Positions 54,007-62,619 are shown, counted from the first letter of the stretch. The stretch is DNA of 64,000 bases from Bradyrhizobium sp. (GCF_004799405.1 NZ_SSMW01000158.1:36877-100876), one strand, 5' to 3'. The notes: generated by a model not told the origin, from the letters alone. Program-made: numbers and translations.

Positions 54007-54672
54007 ATGGACGAGCTTGAATCGAATACGGAGCCGAACACGTTTGAGGTGAGCCGCCGCACCGTGATCGAGATTGGCACTACCGCGCTGCTGCTGACCA
54101 CACTGCCACGCGCCGCTTTTGCGGCCGGCCCCGTCGATGACGACGAATCGCCTCCGCTCCCCGTAACGGTCGAACTTCAGATTAACGGTCATGTCCAGTC
54201 ACTGGCGCTGGATCCGCGCACGACATTGCTGGACGCTTTACGTGAACACATCGCGCTGACTGGCTCGAAGAAGGGTTGCGATCACGGCCAGTGCGGCGCC
54301 TGCACGGTTTTGATTGAAGGACGCCGTATCAACTCCTGTCTCACCCTTGCAGTGATGCACGATGGCCAATCCATCACCACGATCGAGGGGCTCGCAACAG
54401 GCGATGATCTGCATCCGCTTCAGGCGGCCTTCATCGAGCATGACGGCTTTCAGTGCGGGTACTGCACGTCCGGCCAGATATGCTCCGCCGCCGGAATGCT
54501 GGCGGAAAGCCGGCAGGGTATGCCGAGCTATGTGACGGACGACCTGACGCAACCGGCTGCTGAACTTACCGATACCGAAATTCGCGAACGGATGAGCGGA
54601 AACATCTGCCGCTGCGCGGCCTACCCCAATATCGTCGCAGCCATCAAACAAGCCGCGGGGGCGCCGACATGA
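54007..54672 (+). CDS. paoA: PaoA-like 2Fe-2S subunit of periplasmic aldehyde oxidoreductase
   Basis: A 221-residue small subunit of a molybdenum hydroxylase. A twin-arginine signal (SRRTVIEIGTTALLLTTLP) precedes the mature protein, so the complex is periplasmic. The plant-type 2Fe-2S site is in GCDHGQCGACTVLIEGRRINSC, and the second cluster is in HDGFQCGYCTSGQICSA with SGNICRCAAYPNIV. GGAG precedes ATG 54007. Its stop overlaps the start of the FAD subunit. It forms the PaoABC-type enzyme that oxidises aldehydes to carboxylic acids. Confidence 0.93.
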   Translation: MDELESNTEPNTFEVSRRTVIEIGTTALLLTTLPRAAFAAGPVDDDESPPLPVTVELQINGHVQSLALDPRTTLLDALREHIALTGSKKGCDHGQCGACTVLIEGRRINSCLTLAVMHDGQSITTIEGLATGDDLHPLQAAFIEHDGFQCGYCTSGQICSAAGMLAESRQGMPSYVTDDLTQPAAELTDTEIRERMSGNICRCAAYPNIVAAIKQAAGAPT

Positions 54673-55649
54673 GGGCTTTCACCTATCAACGCGCCGACTC
54701 CGTCACGCACGCGGCCGCCGCTGCCATCAAGCCCGGCTCAAAAATCATTGCCGGCGGCACAAATTTGCTCGACCTGATGAAATTGCAGGTCGAGACGCCA
54801 TCCGATCTGGTCGATATCAACCGCCTGCCGCTCGACAAGATCGAAGAGACGGCCGAGGGGGGTCTGCGTATCGGCGCGCTGGTTCGCAACAGTGATCTTG
54901 CCGCCGACCCGCGGGTACGCCAGCGTTATGGCGTCCTTAGCCGCGCATTGCTGGCCGGCGCCAGCGCCCAGTTGCGCAACAAGGCCACGACCGGCGGCAA
55001 TCTGCTGCAGCGAACCCGCTGCTACTATTTCTACGACGTCACAAAACCCTGCAACAAGCGCAGCCCCGGCTCCGGCTGCGCGGCGATCGCCGGCTTCAAC
55101 CGCATTCATGCCATCCTGGGCACCAGCGAGCACTGCATCGCGACACATCCGTCGGATATGGCGGTGGCGATGCGGGCGCTCGACGCCAATGTGGAGACAG
55201 TCGATGGTGAGGGCAAAACCAAAGTCACTTCGATCGCAGAGTTTCATTATCTTCCAGGCAACACTCCCGAGATCGAGACGTCGCTCAAACCGGGTGAAAT
55301 CATCACCGCGGTAACGCTGCCGCCACCGCCGCCGGGCGTGCAGGTCTACCGCAAGGTCCGTGACCGCGCTTCCTATGCCTTTGCGCTGGTTTCCGTCGCC
55401 GCGATCTTCGATAGCACGCGCGGCCGGATCCGTTCGGCCCGGCTCGCCTTTGGCGGTCTGGCGCATAAGCCGTGGCGTGTGGCAAAGGCGGATCAGATAT
55501 TGTCCGACGCCTCTGCGGACACTGCCACCTTCAATGCAGCCGCAAATGCCGTCCTCGAAGGCGCGCGCGGGTTCGGCGGCAACGATTTCAAGATACCGCT
55601 GACGCGGCGCACCCTGCATAGCGTGCTGGCAGAGATCACCCGGACCTGA
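54669..55649 (+). CDS. paoB: PaoB-like FAD-binding subunit of aldehyde oxidoreductase
   Basis: A 326-residue FAD subunit. The FAD loop is IAGGTNLLDLMKLQVE, with TTGGNLLQRTRCYYFYDVTKPC carrying on into CNKRSPGSGCAAI. These extra Cys residues are the hallmark of the PaoB group, which holds an additional 4Fe-4S cluster not found in xanthine dehydrogenases. ATG 54669 overlaps the paoA stop. There is no own export signal; the complex would travel with PaoA through Tat. Confidence 0.93.
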   Translation: MRAFTYQRADSVTHAAAAAIKPGSKIIAGGTNLLDLMKLQVETPSDLVDINRLPLDKIEETAEGGLRIGALVRNSDLAADPRVRQRYGVLSRALLAGASAQLRNKATTGGNLLQRTRCYYFYDVTKPCNKRSPGSGCAAIAGFNRIHAILGTSEHCIATHPSDMAVAMRALDANVETVDGEGKTKVTSIAEFHYLPGNTPEIETSLKPGEIITAVTLPPPPPGVQVYRKVRDRASYAFALVSVAAIFDSTRGRIRSARLAFGGLAHKPWRVAKADQILSDASADTATFNAAANAVLEGARGFGGNDFKIPLTRRTLHSVLAEITRT

Positions 55650-55661
55650 GGAAGCGAACTC

Positions 55662-57863
55662 ATGGAAATGAACTCACCCATCGGCCCTAACGCTCTTGAT
55701 AAACCGGGTGTTGTCGGGAAACCACTCGACCGCGTGGACGGCCGATTGAAGGTTACCGGCGGCGCGCGCTACGCCTATGAGATGCAGCAGGAGGGCGTGC
55801 TGTATGGCTTTGTGGTCGAAGCCTCGATCGCAAAGGGAACGATCAGATCGATTGACACCCGTGCTGCGGAGAAGGCGCCGGGTGTCGTGCTGGTTCTCAC
55901 CCATCGCAACGCGCCGGCGCAGGGCACCGGCAATCACCGTGAAGCGCACCCGGTGCTCACCGGCTCGCAGGTGATGGCTTACGGGCAACCGGTCGCCTTC
56001 GTGGTTGCCGAGACTTTCGAGCAGGCCCGAGCGGCGGCCTATCTGGTCGATTTGAAATATCACCGTTCGGACGGAAAATACGCGCTCCGCAGCAACCTCA
56101 AGGAGGTGCGCGTTCCCAAACCAAACGATGCGCCGGCGGCTGACAGCGCGGTGGGTGATTTCGCAGGTGCGTTCGAAAGCGCCCCGGTGCGGATTGATGT
56201 GACTTATACCACCCCCTTGCAAAGTCACGCGATGATGGAACCCCATGCCACGATTGCAATGTGGGACGGCGACAAATTGATCCTGCACACCGCAAACCAG
56301 ATGCTGAACCAGGGTCAGCGGGCCATCGCGACAACCCTCAAGATTCCTGCCGAAAACATACGCCTGATCAGTCCGTTCATCGGCGGCGGATTCGGCGGCA
56401 AGCTCTGGGTCAATGCCGACGCTATCCTGGCGGCGATCGCTTCGCGAGAGCTCAAGCAACCGGTGAAGGTTGCGCTGACGCGGCAACAGATCTTTCACGT
56501 CACGACGCACCGTTCAGACACGATTCAGCGCCTGCGCCTGGGAAGCGATCGTGACGGCCGTATCCTCGCGATCGGCCACGATGTGTTTTCGGGAAATTTA
56601 CCCAGTGAGCAAACCTACGAAGGCGCCGCGCTCCAGACCCGTACCCTCTATGCCGGACCCAATCGGCTGACACGGCACCGTCTGGCGCCACTGGACATTC
56701 CTGTCGCGTCGTCGATGCGGGCCCCCGGCGAATCTGTCGGGTTGATGGCACTCGAATGCGCAATGGATGAACTCGCCGAAAAACTCGATCTAAACCCGGT
56801 CGAATTGCGCGTCCGAAACGAGCCGAGCGAGGACCCGGAAAAACATATCCCCTATTCCAGCCGCCATTTGATCGCCTGCATGCACGAAGGCGCGCGCCGG
56901 TTCGGATGGGACAAGCGCAATGCTAAGCCGGGGCAGGTTCGTGACGGGCACTGGCTGGTAGGAATGGGCATGGCCGCGGCAACGCGCGGCAACCCGCTTT
57001 TGCTCTCCAAGGCGAATGTCCGGTTGGATCCTGATGGTACCGCGACCGTCAAGATGGCGATGACCGACATCGGCACTGGCACTTATACCATCCTGGCGCA
57101 GATCGCCGCCGAGATGCTTGGCCTGCCGACTGAACGCATCCGGGTCGAACTCGGCGATACCGACTTTCCACAGGCAGCGGGTTCAGGTGGATCTTGGGGC
57201 GCCGGGAGTTCGGGCTCGGCCCTTTTCGAGGCCTGCAATGCGCTACGTGAAAAGCTGGCACGGACCGCCGGTATGGATCCGGCAACCGCGCGCTTCGATG
57301 ACGGCAGCATCGCATCCGGCGAACTGTCCAGAAAACTAACGGACCTGGTGGGCGCCGGGATGGAAGCCGACGGCGAAATTCGCCCGGGCCGCAACAACAA
57401 GGAGTTCTCGCAACAATCTTACGGCGCGCATTTCGCCGAAGTCGGCGTCGACGCGGATACTGGCGAAGTGCGTGTGCGGCGCATGCTCGGCGTATTCACC
57501 GCCGGCCGCGTCCTGAACGCCAAGACGGCACGGTCGCAGGCGATCGGTGGAATGGTGTTCGGCATTGGCGCGGCGCTGCATGAAGCGATGACCCTCGATC
57601 CGCGCTTCGGCTATTTCGTCAACCACGATCTCGCCGAATACCACGTGCCGGTGCATGCCGACATTCCGGCCATCGACGCCATCTTTCTGGCCGAGCTGGA
57701 CGACAGATCCAACCCGCTAAAGAGCAAGGGCATCGGCGAACTCGGGATTTGCGGCGCCGGCGCCTCGATCGCCAATGCGATCTATAACGCTTGTGGTGCG
57801 CGCATACGGGACTACCCGATCACGCTCGACAAACTGCTTTCCAGCCTGCCGGTGCGCGCATGA
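55662..57863 (+). CDS. paoC: PaoC-like molybdenum cofactor subunit of aldehyde oxidoreductase
   Basis: A 733-residue large subunit that holds the molybdopterin-cytosine cofactor and binds the aldehyde. Marks are VGKPLDRVDGRLKVTGGARYAYE at the N-terminus, ISPFIGGGFGGKLWVNADA, SSMRAPGESVGLMALECAMDELAE, GSGGSWGAGSSGSALFEAC, and KGIGELGICGAGASIANAI with the catalytic Glu. GAGGAAG precedes ATG 55662. Its last codons overlap the cytochrome gene. The insertion/maturation factor (PaoD/XdhC type) is not found in the window. Confidence 0.93.
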   Translation: MEMNSPIGPNALDKPGVVGKPLDRVDGRLKVTGGARYAYEMQQEGVLYGFVVEASIAKGTIRSIDTRAAEKAPGVVLVLTHRNAPAQGTGNHREAHPVLTGSQVMAYGQPVAFVVAETFEQARAAAYLVDLKYHRSDGKYALRSNLKEVRVPKPNDAPAADSAVGDFAGAFESAPVRIDVTYTTPLQSHAMMEPHATIAMWDGDKLILHTANQMLNQGQRAIATTLKIPAENIRLISPFIGGGFGGKLWVNADAILAAIASRELKQPVKVALTRQQIFHVTTHRSDTIQRLRLGSDRDGRILAIGHDVFSGNLPSEQTYEGAALQTRTLYAGPNRLTRHRLAPLDIPVASSMRAPGESVGLMALECAMDELAEKLDLNPVELRVRNEPSEDPEKHIPYSSRHLIACMHEGARRFGWDKRNAKPGQVRDGHWLVGMGMAAATRGNPLLLSKANVRLDPDGTATVKMAMTDIGTGTYTILAQIAAEMLGLPTERIRVELGDTDFPQAAGSGGSWGAGSSGSALFEACNALREKLARTAGMDPATARFDDGSIASGELSRKLTDLVGAGMEADGEIRPGRNNKEFSQQSYGAHFAEVGVDADTGEVRVRRMLGVFTAGRVLNAKTARSQAIGGMVFGIGAALHEAMTLDPRFGYFVNHDLAEYHVPVHADIPAIDAIFLAELDDRSNPLKSKGIGELGICGAGASIANAIYNACGARIRDYPITLDKLLSSLPVRA

Positions 57864-58402
57864 GCGGGGCGGAGGCCGCGGGCATCCGGTGCCGCCCGAT
57901 CATAGCTAGTGCGATCACTATTGCCGCGACCGCCATCCTGGCGGTCGGCTTTGCGACGACGCGCAGCGTGGCCGCAGGGCCAGAAGTGGTGCCCTCGCCT
58001 CAAGCCACCGAATATCTGCCAAGCATCAGCGACCTGATGATCGCGACGATACAACCGCGGCACGAGCTGCTCTGGCGGGCCGCGCAAGATGGAAACTGGG
58101 ACTTTGCCGCCTACGAGCTTGGCAATCTACACGGTGCATTCGGTCGCATCGGGCGCGCTCATCCAACTGAGCACGACATCTCCTTTCCCAACATGATCGC
58201 TTCCGTGACTGAGCAACCGTTCAAGGAGCTCGAAAGCGCGATCCGGTCCAAAGACAGTCCCGCATTCGACAAGGCCTATGCCGACCTGACTGACGCATGC
58301 AATTCATGTCATCAGGCGCTCAACCACGGAGTGATCGAAATCCGTGCACCGAACCGGACATCCGCGTCGGACCTCAACACCAACAGCGCGTCGCGGAATT
58401 GA
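57860..58402 (+). CDS. cytochrome c (single CxxCH) coupled to the aldehyde oxidoreductase
   Basis: A 180-residue exported c-type cytochrome. A signal-like N-terminus (ITIAATAILAVGFATTRSVA) precedes a helical mature domain with one haem-binding motif, CNSCH, near residue 153 in the C-terminal helix. The placement and the PRHELLWRAAQDGNWDFAAYELG helix suggest the four-helix cytochrome c' or c-556 layout. The start overlaps the paoC stop, so its translation is coupled to the enzyme. It most likely takes electrons from the 2Fe-2S subunit and passes them to the respiratory chain. Confidence 0.82.
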   Translation: MSGAEAAGIRCRPIIASAITIAATAILAVGFATTRSVAAGPEVVPSPQATEYLPSISDLMIATIQPRHELLWRAAQDGNWDFAAYELGNLHGAFGRIGRAHPTEHDISFPNMIASVTEQPFKELESAIRSKDSPAFDKAYADLTDACNSCHQALNHGVIEIRAPNRTSASDLNTNSASRN

Positions 58403-58456
58403 CGCACCGCGGCTCTGGACCTCGCACCCTTCGATCCGCAAGACGTTCTGAACGCT

Positions 58457-58489
58457 AATTTAATGGCTCACGACAATCGTGAACCTATC
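58457..58489 (+). promoter_or_regulatory. repeated motif, copy 4 (thioesterase promoter region)
   Basis: AATTTAATGGCT at 58457-58468, 15 nt, then CCTATC at 58484-58489, the same spacing and hexamer as at rpoH. Further on, TCCGAA (58500-58505) pairs with TTTGGA (58511-58516), followed by AGGAGAGG and GCTATC at the place where rpoH has GGAGGAAG and GCTATG. The longer leader is thus shared with rpoH. Confidence 0.6.
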
Positions 58490-58644
58490 TCTCACATAGT
58501 CCGAATCGATTTTGGATAGGAGAGGCTATCGTATCCGCTGCCCGGATCGTAGATCGCGGAGTCAACGATTCAGCCCCTCATAGACAAAGTTACACGCGAC
58601 GCCAGAGACAGCAGTTAGTTCGCAACAGGTCAGACGAGGAAGAA

Positions 58645-59127
58645 ATGGATACGCTCGATAACGTCACGATTGGCATGACCGCCACGAAGGCCGTCAGAGT
58701 GAGCTATGCGATGACGGTCGATCATTTTGTGGCAAACATGCCGCAGGTCTATGCCACGCCGATGATGATCCTGCACATGGAAATGGCGTCGGGGTCCGCC
58801 ATCGCTTCGCATCTACCGGAGGGATTCGTCAGCGTCGGCATGGACGTGAAGGTCCGGCACCTCGCCGCAACCCCGGAGGGTCGTACTGTCCGCGCGATTG
58901 CTCGCGTTATCCAGATCGACGGCAAGAGCGTGCTGTTCGAGGTCGAGGCCTGGGACGGCGACCGCAAGATCGGTGACGGCACCCACCGACGCGGCATCGT
59001 CAACTTCGTCGAGTTCGAGAAGCGCTTCGGGGTGAAGCGGCTGACGATGAGCCTGGATTGGTCTAATCCCGACAACGCATCGCGGTCAGGACCACGATCG
59101 CTACCGCACCCCGCAACGACTCGGTGA
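58645..59127 (+). CDS. hotdog-fold thioesterase family protein
   Basis: A 160-residue single-hotdog protein resembling fluoroacetyl-CoA-thioesterase-like and related acyl-CoA thioesterases. The core reads YATPMMILHMEMASGSAIASHLPEGFVSVGMDVKVRHLAATPEGRTV, with the ATP and His positions used by that family, and GDGTHRRGIV near residue 117. GAGGAAGAA precedes ATG 58645. The frame is open another 38 codons upstream without a start codon. The acyl substrate is unknown; clearing of a toxic or short acyl-CoA is a fair guess. Confidence 0.8.
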   Translation: MDTLDNVTIGMTATKAVRVSYAMTVDHFVANMPQVYATPMMILHMEMASGSAIASHLPEGFVSVGMDVKVRHLAATPEGRTVRAIARVIQIDGKSVLFEVEAWDGDRKIGDGTHRRGIVNFVEFEKRFGVKRLTMSLDWSNPDNASRSGPRSLPHPATTR

Positions 59128-59168
59128 GACAACCCAGGAATCGGTGGCCCAAAGTCCAGTCCGGATCA

Positions 59169-59918
59169 TCAATCCCGGACTCCCTCGACATTGGCGGTCG
59201 TTCCCATCGCAACCGCGAGCAGAGCGAGCCCTGCAGGCAAGGCCAGGGCCCTCAGGCCGATTGCCGTCTCGCAGGTTGCTCCCAGGCAGCAACCAACAGC
59301 AAAGCCGACGATCGCCGGCCGGGTTCGCATCGCGCGGTCGCGCGCCTTGGCCATGTCAGCCGGGCCGCGCCCGAGCATCATCTCACATATATCCATCATG
59401 ACGCGCGTGATGTTGGCCGTCATGGCCGCGGTTGACGGCACTCCTTTCATCGAGATCTGTACGAGTGCGTTTTGCACGGCCATCGCCGAGACGCCGAGCA
59501 TACCCGCAAGAATCGCCTTCGTTGCGTCCGGATCCATGCGCGCACCGGCGGAGGCGCACAAGACAAAGAACCCGGTGAGCAATAGTAGCTGCAGCAGAAG
59601 CAACGGCCGTAGCGAGGCAACTCCGACGTTCTCCAGGGCACCGGCCAGCATTCGCGTCAGCCCGAGCGCAGTCACGAACACCGGGAGCGCGAGTATCGCG
59701 GCTGCAGGCGCGCCGCTGCCGGTGACAAGATGCGCGAGAAGGATGACAAGATTGCCTGTAATGTGGGCCGTAAACAGACCGCCAAGCCCGAGAAAGCCGA
59801 TGGCATCCACGCTTCCCGCGATAACGCTGAGCACGGCCGGAAGCATTTTCGCATTGAGTGAGCTCAACACCAAGTGCGCCCGGACCCGGGGCGTCCGGCG
59901 TTCAACTATCTCTGACAT
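59169..59918 (-). CDS. DUF1275 (YoaK family) membrane protein
   Basis: A 249-residue integral membrane protein with about six helices. The N-terminal SVIAGSVDAIGFLGLGGLFTAHITGNLVILLAHLV is the DUF1275 signature, with the DAxxF and GNL parts. Later helices include PLLLLQLLLLTGFFVLCAS and AIVGFAVGCCLGATCETAIG. ATG 59918 gives MSEIVERRTPRVRAH. Function of the family is not established. It is convergent with the thioesterase gene and upstream of cydB on the same strand. Confidence 0.88.
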   Translation of the reverse strand: MSEIVERRTPRVRAHLVLSSLNAKMLPAVLSVIAGSVDAIGFLGLGGLFTAHITGNLVILLAHLVTGSGAPAAAILALPVFVTALGLTRMLAGALENVGVASLRPLLLLQLLLLTGFFVLCASAGARMDPDATKAILAGMLGVSAMAVQNALVQISMKGVPSTAAMTANITRVMMDICEMMLGRGPADMAKARDRAMRTRPAIVGFAVGCCLGATCETAIGLRALALPAGLALLAVAMGTTANVEGVRD

Positions 59919-60026
59919 AGTCCGCACCGTGCTCTGCGGAAAGGCGCCGTGGCACACACCAAAGCTCGGCGTGCGGCACGGTCATGGCCCCTGCTCCTGA
60001 TATAGCGCAAAAACCCGCGGAATTTG

Positions 60027-61013
60027 TTAGTGTCCATATCCGGCGGAAGCCCTAACTTTCCCCCTGAAAACGCGGTAGCTGACGACCGTGTAAAGCAGCA
60101 TCAGCGGGAAGACGACGACGCCACCCCAGAACATGAACATCAGGCTGGACTGCGGCGCGGCAGCCTGGTCGACGGTGATTTGGAAGGGGATCATGTAAGG
60201 CCAGAAGGACAGCGCCAGAGTGCCAAATGCCGATACAAAGATCAGTCCGACCATGTGAAACGGCCAGTAGTCGTTGTGGTTCAGAATGCTGATCGCGAGC
60301 ACTGTTGCCGCGACCGCTCCGACCGCCGGAAAGGCGAATAAATATGGTCGATCGATCCAGCGATGCAGGATCGGAAGGTGTTCGGCCAGCGCGTAAGCGA
60401 ACACAAGCACGAGGAATGCCAATACGCCGACCGCAAGTACGGGGATCTGGCGGCGCGCCACGTCGCGAACCTCGGCTTCGCATTTTCTGACCAGCCAGCA
60501 GGCGCCAAGAAGCGCATAGCCAAGGCACAGGCCGATGCCGCAAAGGACCGCAAACGGCGTCAGCCAGCCGACCTCACCGCCGGAGTATTCGCCGTTGGTG
60601 AACTGCAGTCCTTCCACGAGGCCACCGACCGTCATTCCCTGTATGAAGGTCGCGATCAGCGATCCGCCGGCAAAGCTGAAATCCCAGATCCACCGCAGCC
60701 GTTGCGTCTTGTAACGAAACTCGAACGCCACGCCTCGCAAGATCAAACCCAGCAGCATGACGATGACAGGGAGGTAGAATGCCGACAGCAACGTCGCATA
60801 AACGAGCGGAAAAGCTCCCCACAAAATCACCGCGGTGACTACCAGCCAGGTCTCGTTGCCGTCCCAGATCGGCGCGACAGCGCTCAGCATCGCGCCCCGC
60901 CTGGCTTCGCCGTTCGCCAGTCCGAACAGCAAACCGACGCCAAGATCGACACCGTCGAGCAGCACGTAGAGCAGAATACTGACGGCCAAAAGGGAGACCC
61001 AGAACATGACCAC
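60027..61013 (-). CDS. cydB: cytochrome bd-type quinol oxidase subunit II
   Basis: A 328-residue membrane subunit with about eight helices that supports the haem-bearing subunit I. The start region MFWVSLLAVSILLYVLLDGV, then DLGVGLLFGL and WDGNETWLVVTAVILWGAFP, is typical. GTG 61013 has AGGAG 7 nt upstream and is preferred; ATG 61007 would be two codons shorter. It begins 2 bp after a micro-ORF, which itself begins 2 bp after cydA. The oxidase reduces oxygen to water with high affinity or cyanide resistance. Confidence 0.93.
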   Translation of the reverse strand: MVMFWVSLLAVSILLYVLLDGVDLGVGLLFGLANGEARRGAMLSAVAPIWDGNETWLVVTAVILWGAFPLVYATLLSAFYLPVIVMLLGLILRGVAFEFRYKTQRLRWIWDFSFAGGSLIATFIQGMTVGGLVEGLQFTNGEYSGGEVGWLTPFAVLCGIGLCLGYALLGACWLVRKCEAEVRDVARRQIPVLAVGVLAFLVLVFAYALAEHLPILHRWIDRPYLFAFPAVGAVAATVLAISILNHNDYWPFHMVGLIFVSAFGTLALSFWPYMIPFQITVDQAAAPQSSLMFMFWGGVVVFPLMLLYTVVSYRVFRGKVRASAGYGH

Positions 61014-61015
61014 GG

Positions 61016-61081
61016 TTAGACTCCTGAGATGACGTAGAACAAAATGCTGGCGGCAAAAAGCGATAGCCAGAGCATGAACAT
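61016..61081 (-). CDS. 21-residue micro-ORF between cydA and cydB
   Basis: A 21-codon frame with its own Shine-Dalgarno (GGAGAA, inside the last cydA codons), ATG 61081 and stop at 61016. It sits with 2-bp gaps on both sides. The peptide starts MFMLWLSLFAASILFYV and is one hydrophobic helix. It aligns with the first helix of CydB (MVMFWVSLLAVSILLYV): W, SL, A, SIL, YV and the final GV are shared, and the DNA is similar too. It may be a duplicated cydB 5' end that now acts as a small subunit similar in kind to CydX, or a leader peptide. Translation is a prediction. Confidence 0.6.
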   Translation of the reverse strand: MFMLWLSLFAASILFYVISGV

Positions 61082-61083
61082 GA

Positions 61084-62499
61084 CTATTCTCCAGCGATGC
61101 CGTAGCTCGGCTCCTGAATTGTTTCTTCGTCGGCCAGCGACATCGGCCGGTTCGGAACCGCGAGATGCGGTGTCTCGAGCAGCCTTCGCGCCGGACCGTT
61201 GCGGATGAGCCGGTAGATGTAGAATGTGCCAAACAGGAAGATGAAGGCGTAGACCGCGCAGAAGATCACGAGCGAGATCGTCGCTTCGCGCGTCGTCAGG
61301 AATGGCGTCACGGCGTCAGCGGTTCGCAACACGCCAAAGACCACCCAGGGCTGACGGCCAACTTCAGCGGTGAACCAGCCGGTAATGATCGCTATGAAGG
61401 GCAGCGGAAAGCTGAAGAACGTCAGCCAAAGCATTGGGCGATTGTACGCAAGGCGGTGCCTGTAACTCATATAGGTACCGAACCATGCGAGCCCCAGCAT
61501 CACCAGTCCGCATCCCACCATGATCCGGAAGCTGAGGAACGGGATAAGCACCGGTGGCCAGTTCTCCGGAGGGATGCTGTTGAGTCCGGTTTCCCCCGCG
61601 GTGAGGCTATCGGCATCGATCAGACTACCAAAGGGCGGCGGCAGCTTGATCTCGAACAGGTTGCGACGGTTCGCCACGTCCGGCCACGCGAACAGCACTT
61701 CGGAAGCCGGTTTCTCGTCGTTCCAGCGACCTTCGATCGCGGCCATCTTGGACGGTTGGTAGGTGTTGACGTATTCACCGGTCAGGTGCCCAAACAGGAG
61801 CTGAATCGGCATCAGCACGGCCGCGAGACCAAGACCCATGCGCAGCATGATACGCGCCTCGGCGTGATATTCCTTCCGCAGCAGATACCATGCACCGGTC
61901 GCTGCAACGCAGAAAGCACCGGTAAGGTAGGAAGCAAACAACATATGGGGAAATCGTGACCAGACCACCGAATTGAACAGGATCTTGGTCCAGTCGTTGG
62001 GAGCGAAGACGCCGTTTTCCAGGACATAGCCGGTTGGTACCTGCATCCAACTGTTATTGACCATGATCCAGAACGCCGAAAACGTGGTCCCCAGCCCGAC
62101 CATCGCAGTTGAAAACAAATAGAACCATGGCGGCACGCGGCTGCGGCCAAAGATGAGGACGCCAAAGAACGTGGCCTCGAGCATGAAGGCCGTGAAGGTC
62201 TCGTACATCAGGAGCGGACCCTGGATCGGTCCGGACATTCTGGAGAGTACGCTCCAGTTCGTGCCGAGTTGGAAGCCCATGACGATCCCGGAAACGACAC
62301 CCAATCCAAATGCAATACCGAATATCCTCAGCCAGAATTCGAAGATCACGCGATAGGCCGCACGGCCGGTGGCAAGGTACATGGCTTCGAGAACGGTGAG
62401 CCAGGCTGCCAAGCCGATCGTGAAGGATGGAAAGATGATATGGAAGGTGATCGTAAAGGCAAATTGAATTCGCGACAGGAAAAGTGCCGTCATTTCCAT
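61084..62499 (-). CDS. cydA: cytochrome bd-type quinol oxidase subunit I
   Basis: A 471-residue subunit that binds haems b558, b595 and d. The haem-ligand His is in FTITFHIIFPSFTIG, a second His in SRFPHMLFASYLTG, and the Met ligand in FLSFRIMVGCG. GRQPW of the TAEVGRQPWVV segment is intact. The Q loop between helices 6 and 7 is short, as in cyanide-insensitive (CIO) oxidases. GGAGAATTGC precedes ATG 62499. Its leader holds copy 5 of the repeated motif. Such an oxidase suits low oxygen or respiratory stress. Confidence 0.95.
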   Translation of the reverse strand: MEMTALFLSRIQFAFTITFHIIFPSFTIGLAAWLTVLEAMYLATGRAAYRVIFEFWLRIFGIAFGLGVVSGIVMGFQLGTNWSVLSRMSGPIQGPLLMYETFTAFMLEATFFGVLIFGRSRVPPWFYLFSTAMVGLGTTFSAFWIMVNNSWMQVPTGYVLENGVFAPNDWTKILFNSVVWSRFPHMLFASYLTGAFCVAATGAWYLLRKEYHAEARIMLRMGLGLAAVLMPIQLLFGHLTGEYVNTYQPSKMAAIEGRWNDEKPASEVLFAWPDVANRRNLFEIKLPPPFGSLIDADSLTAGETGLNSIPPENWPPVLIPFLSFRIMVGCGLVMLGLAWFGTYMSYRHRLAYNRPMLWLTFFSFPLPFIAIITGWFTAEVGRQPWVVFGVLRTADAVTPFLTTREATISLVIFCAVYAFIFLFGTFYIYRLIRNGPARRLLETPHLAVPNRPMSLADEETIQEPSYGIAGE

Positions 62500-62586
62500 T
62501 GCAATTCTCCTGGCCTGGACCCGTCGCAATAACTGGATGACACTGGCTCTTGAAATCGATCGTGGAGACGAGAGCCATTATGCAAA

Positions 62587-62619
62587 AGTAACAACGGGAC
62601 AACCGCCGGCCATTAAATT
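62587..62619 (-). promoter_or_regulatory. repeated motif, copy 5 (cydA promoter region)
   Basis: On the minus strand AATTTAATGGCC (62619-62608), 15 nt, then GTTACT (62592-62587), about 88 bp before the cydA ATG. CCTAACGG lies just upstream of the core, recalling CCTAAACC at rpoH. The direction is that of cydA. Confidence 0.55.
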
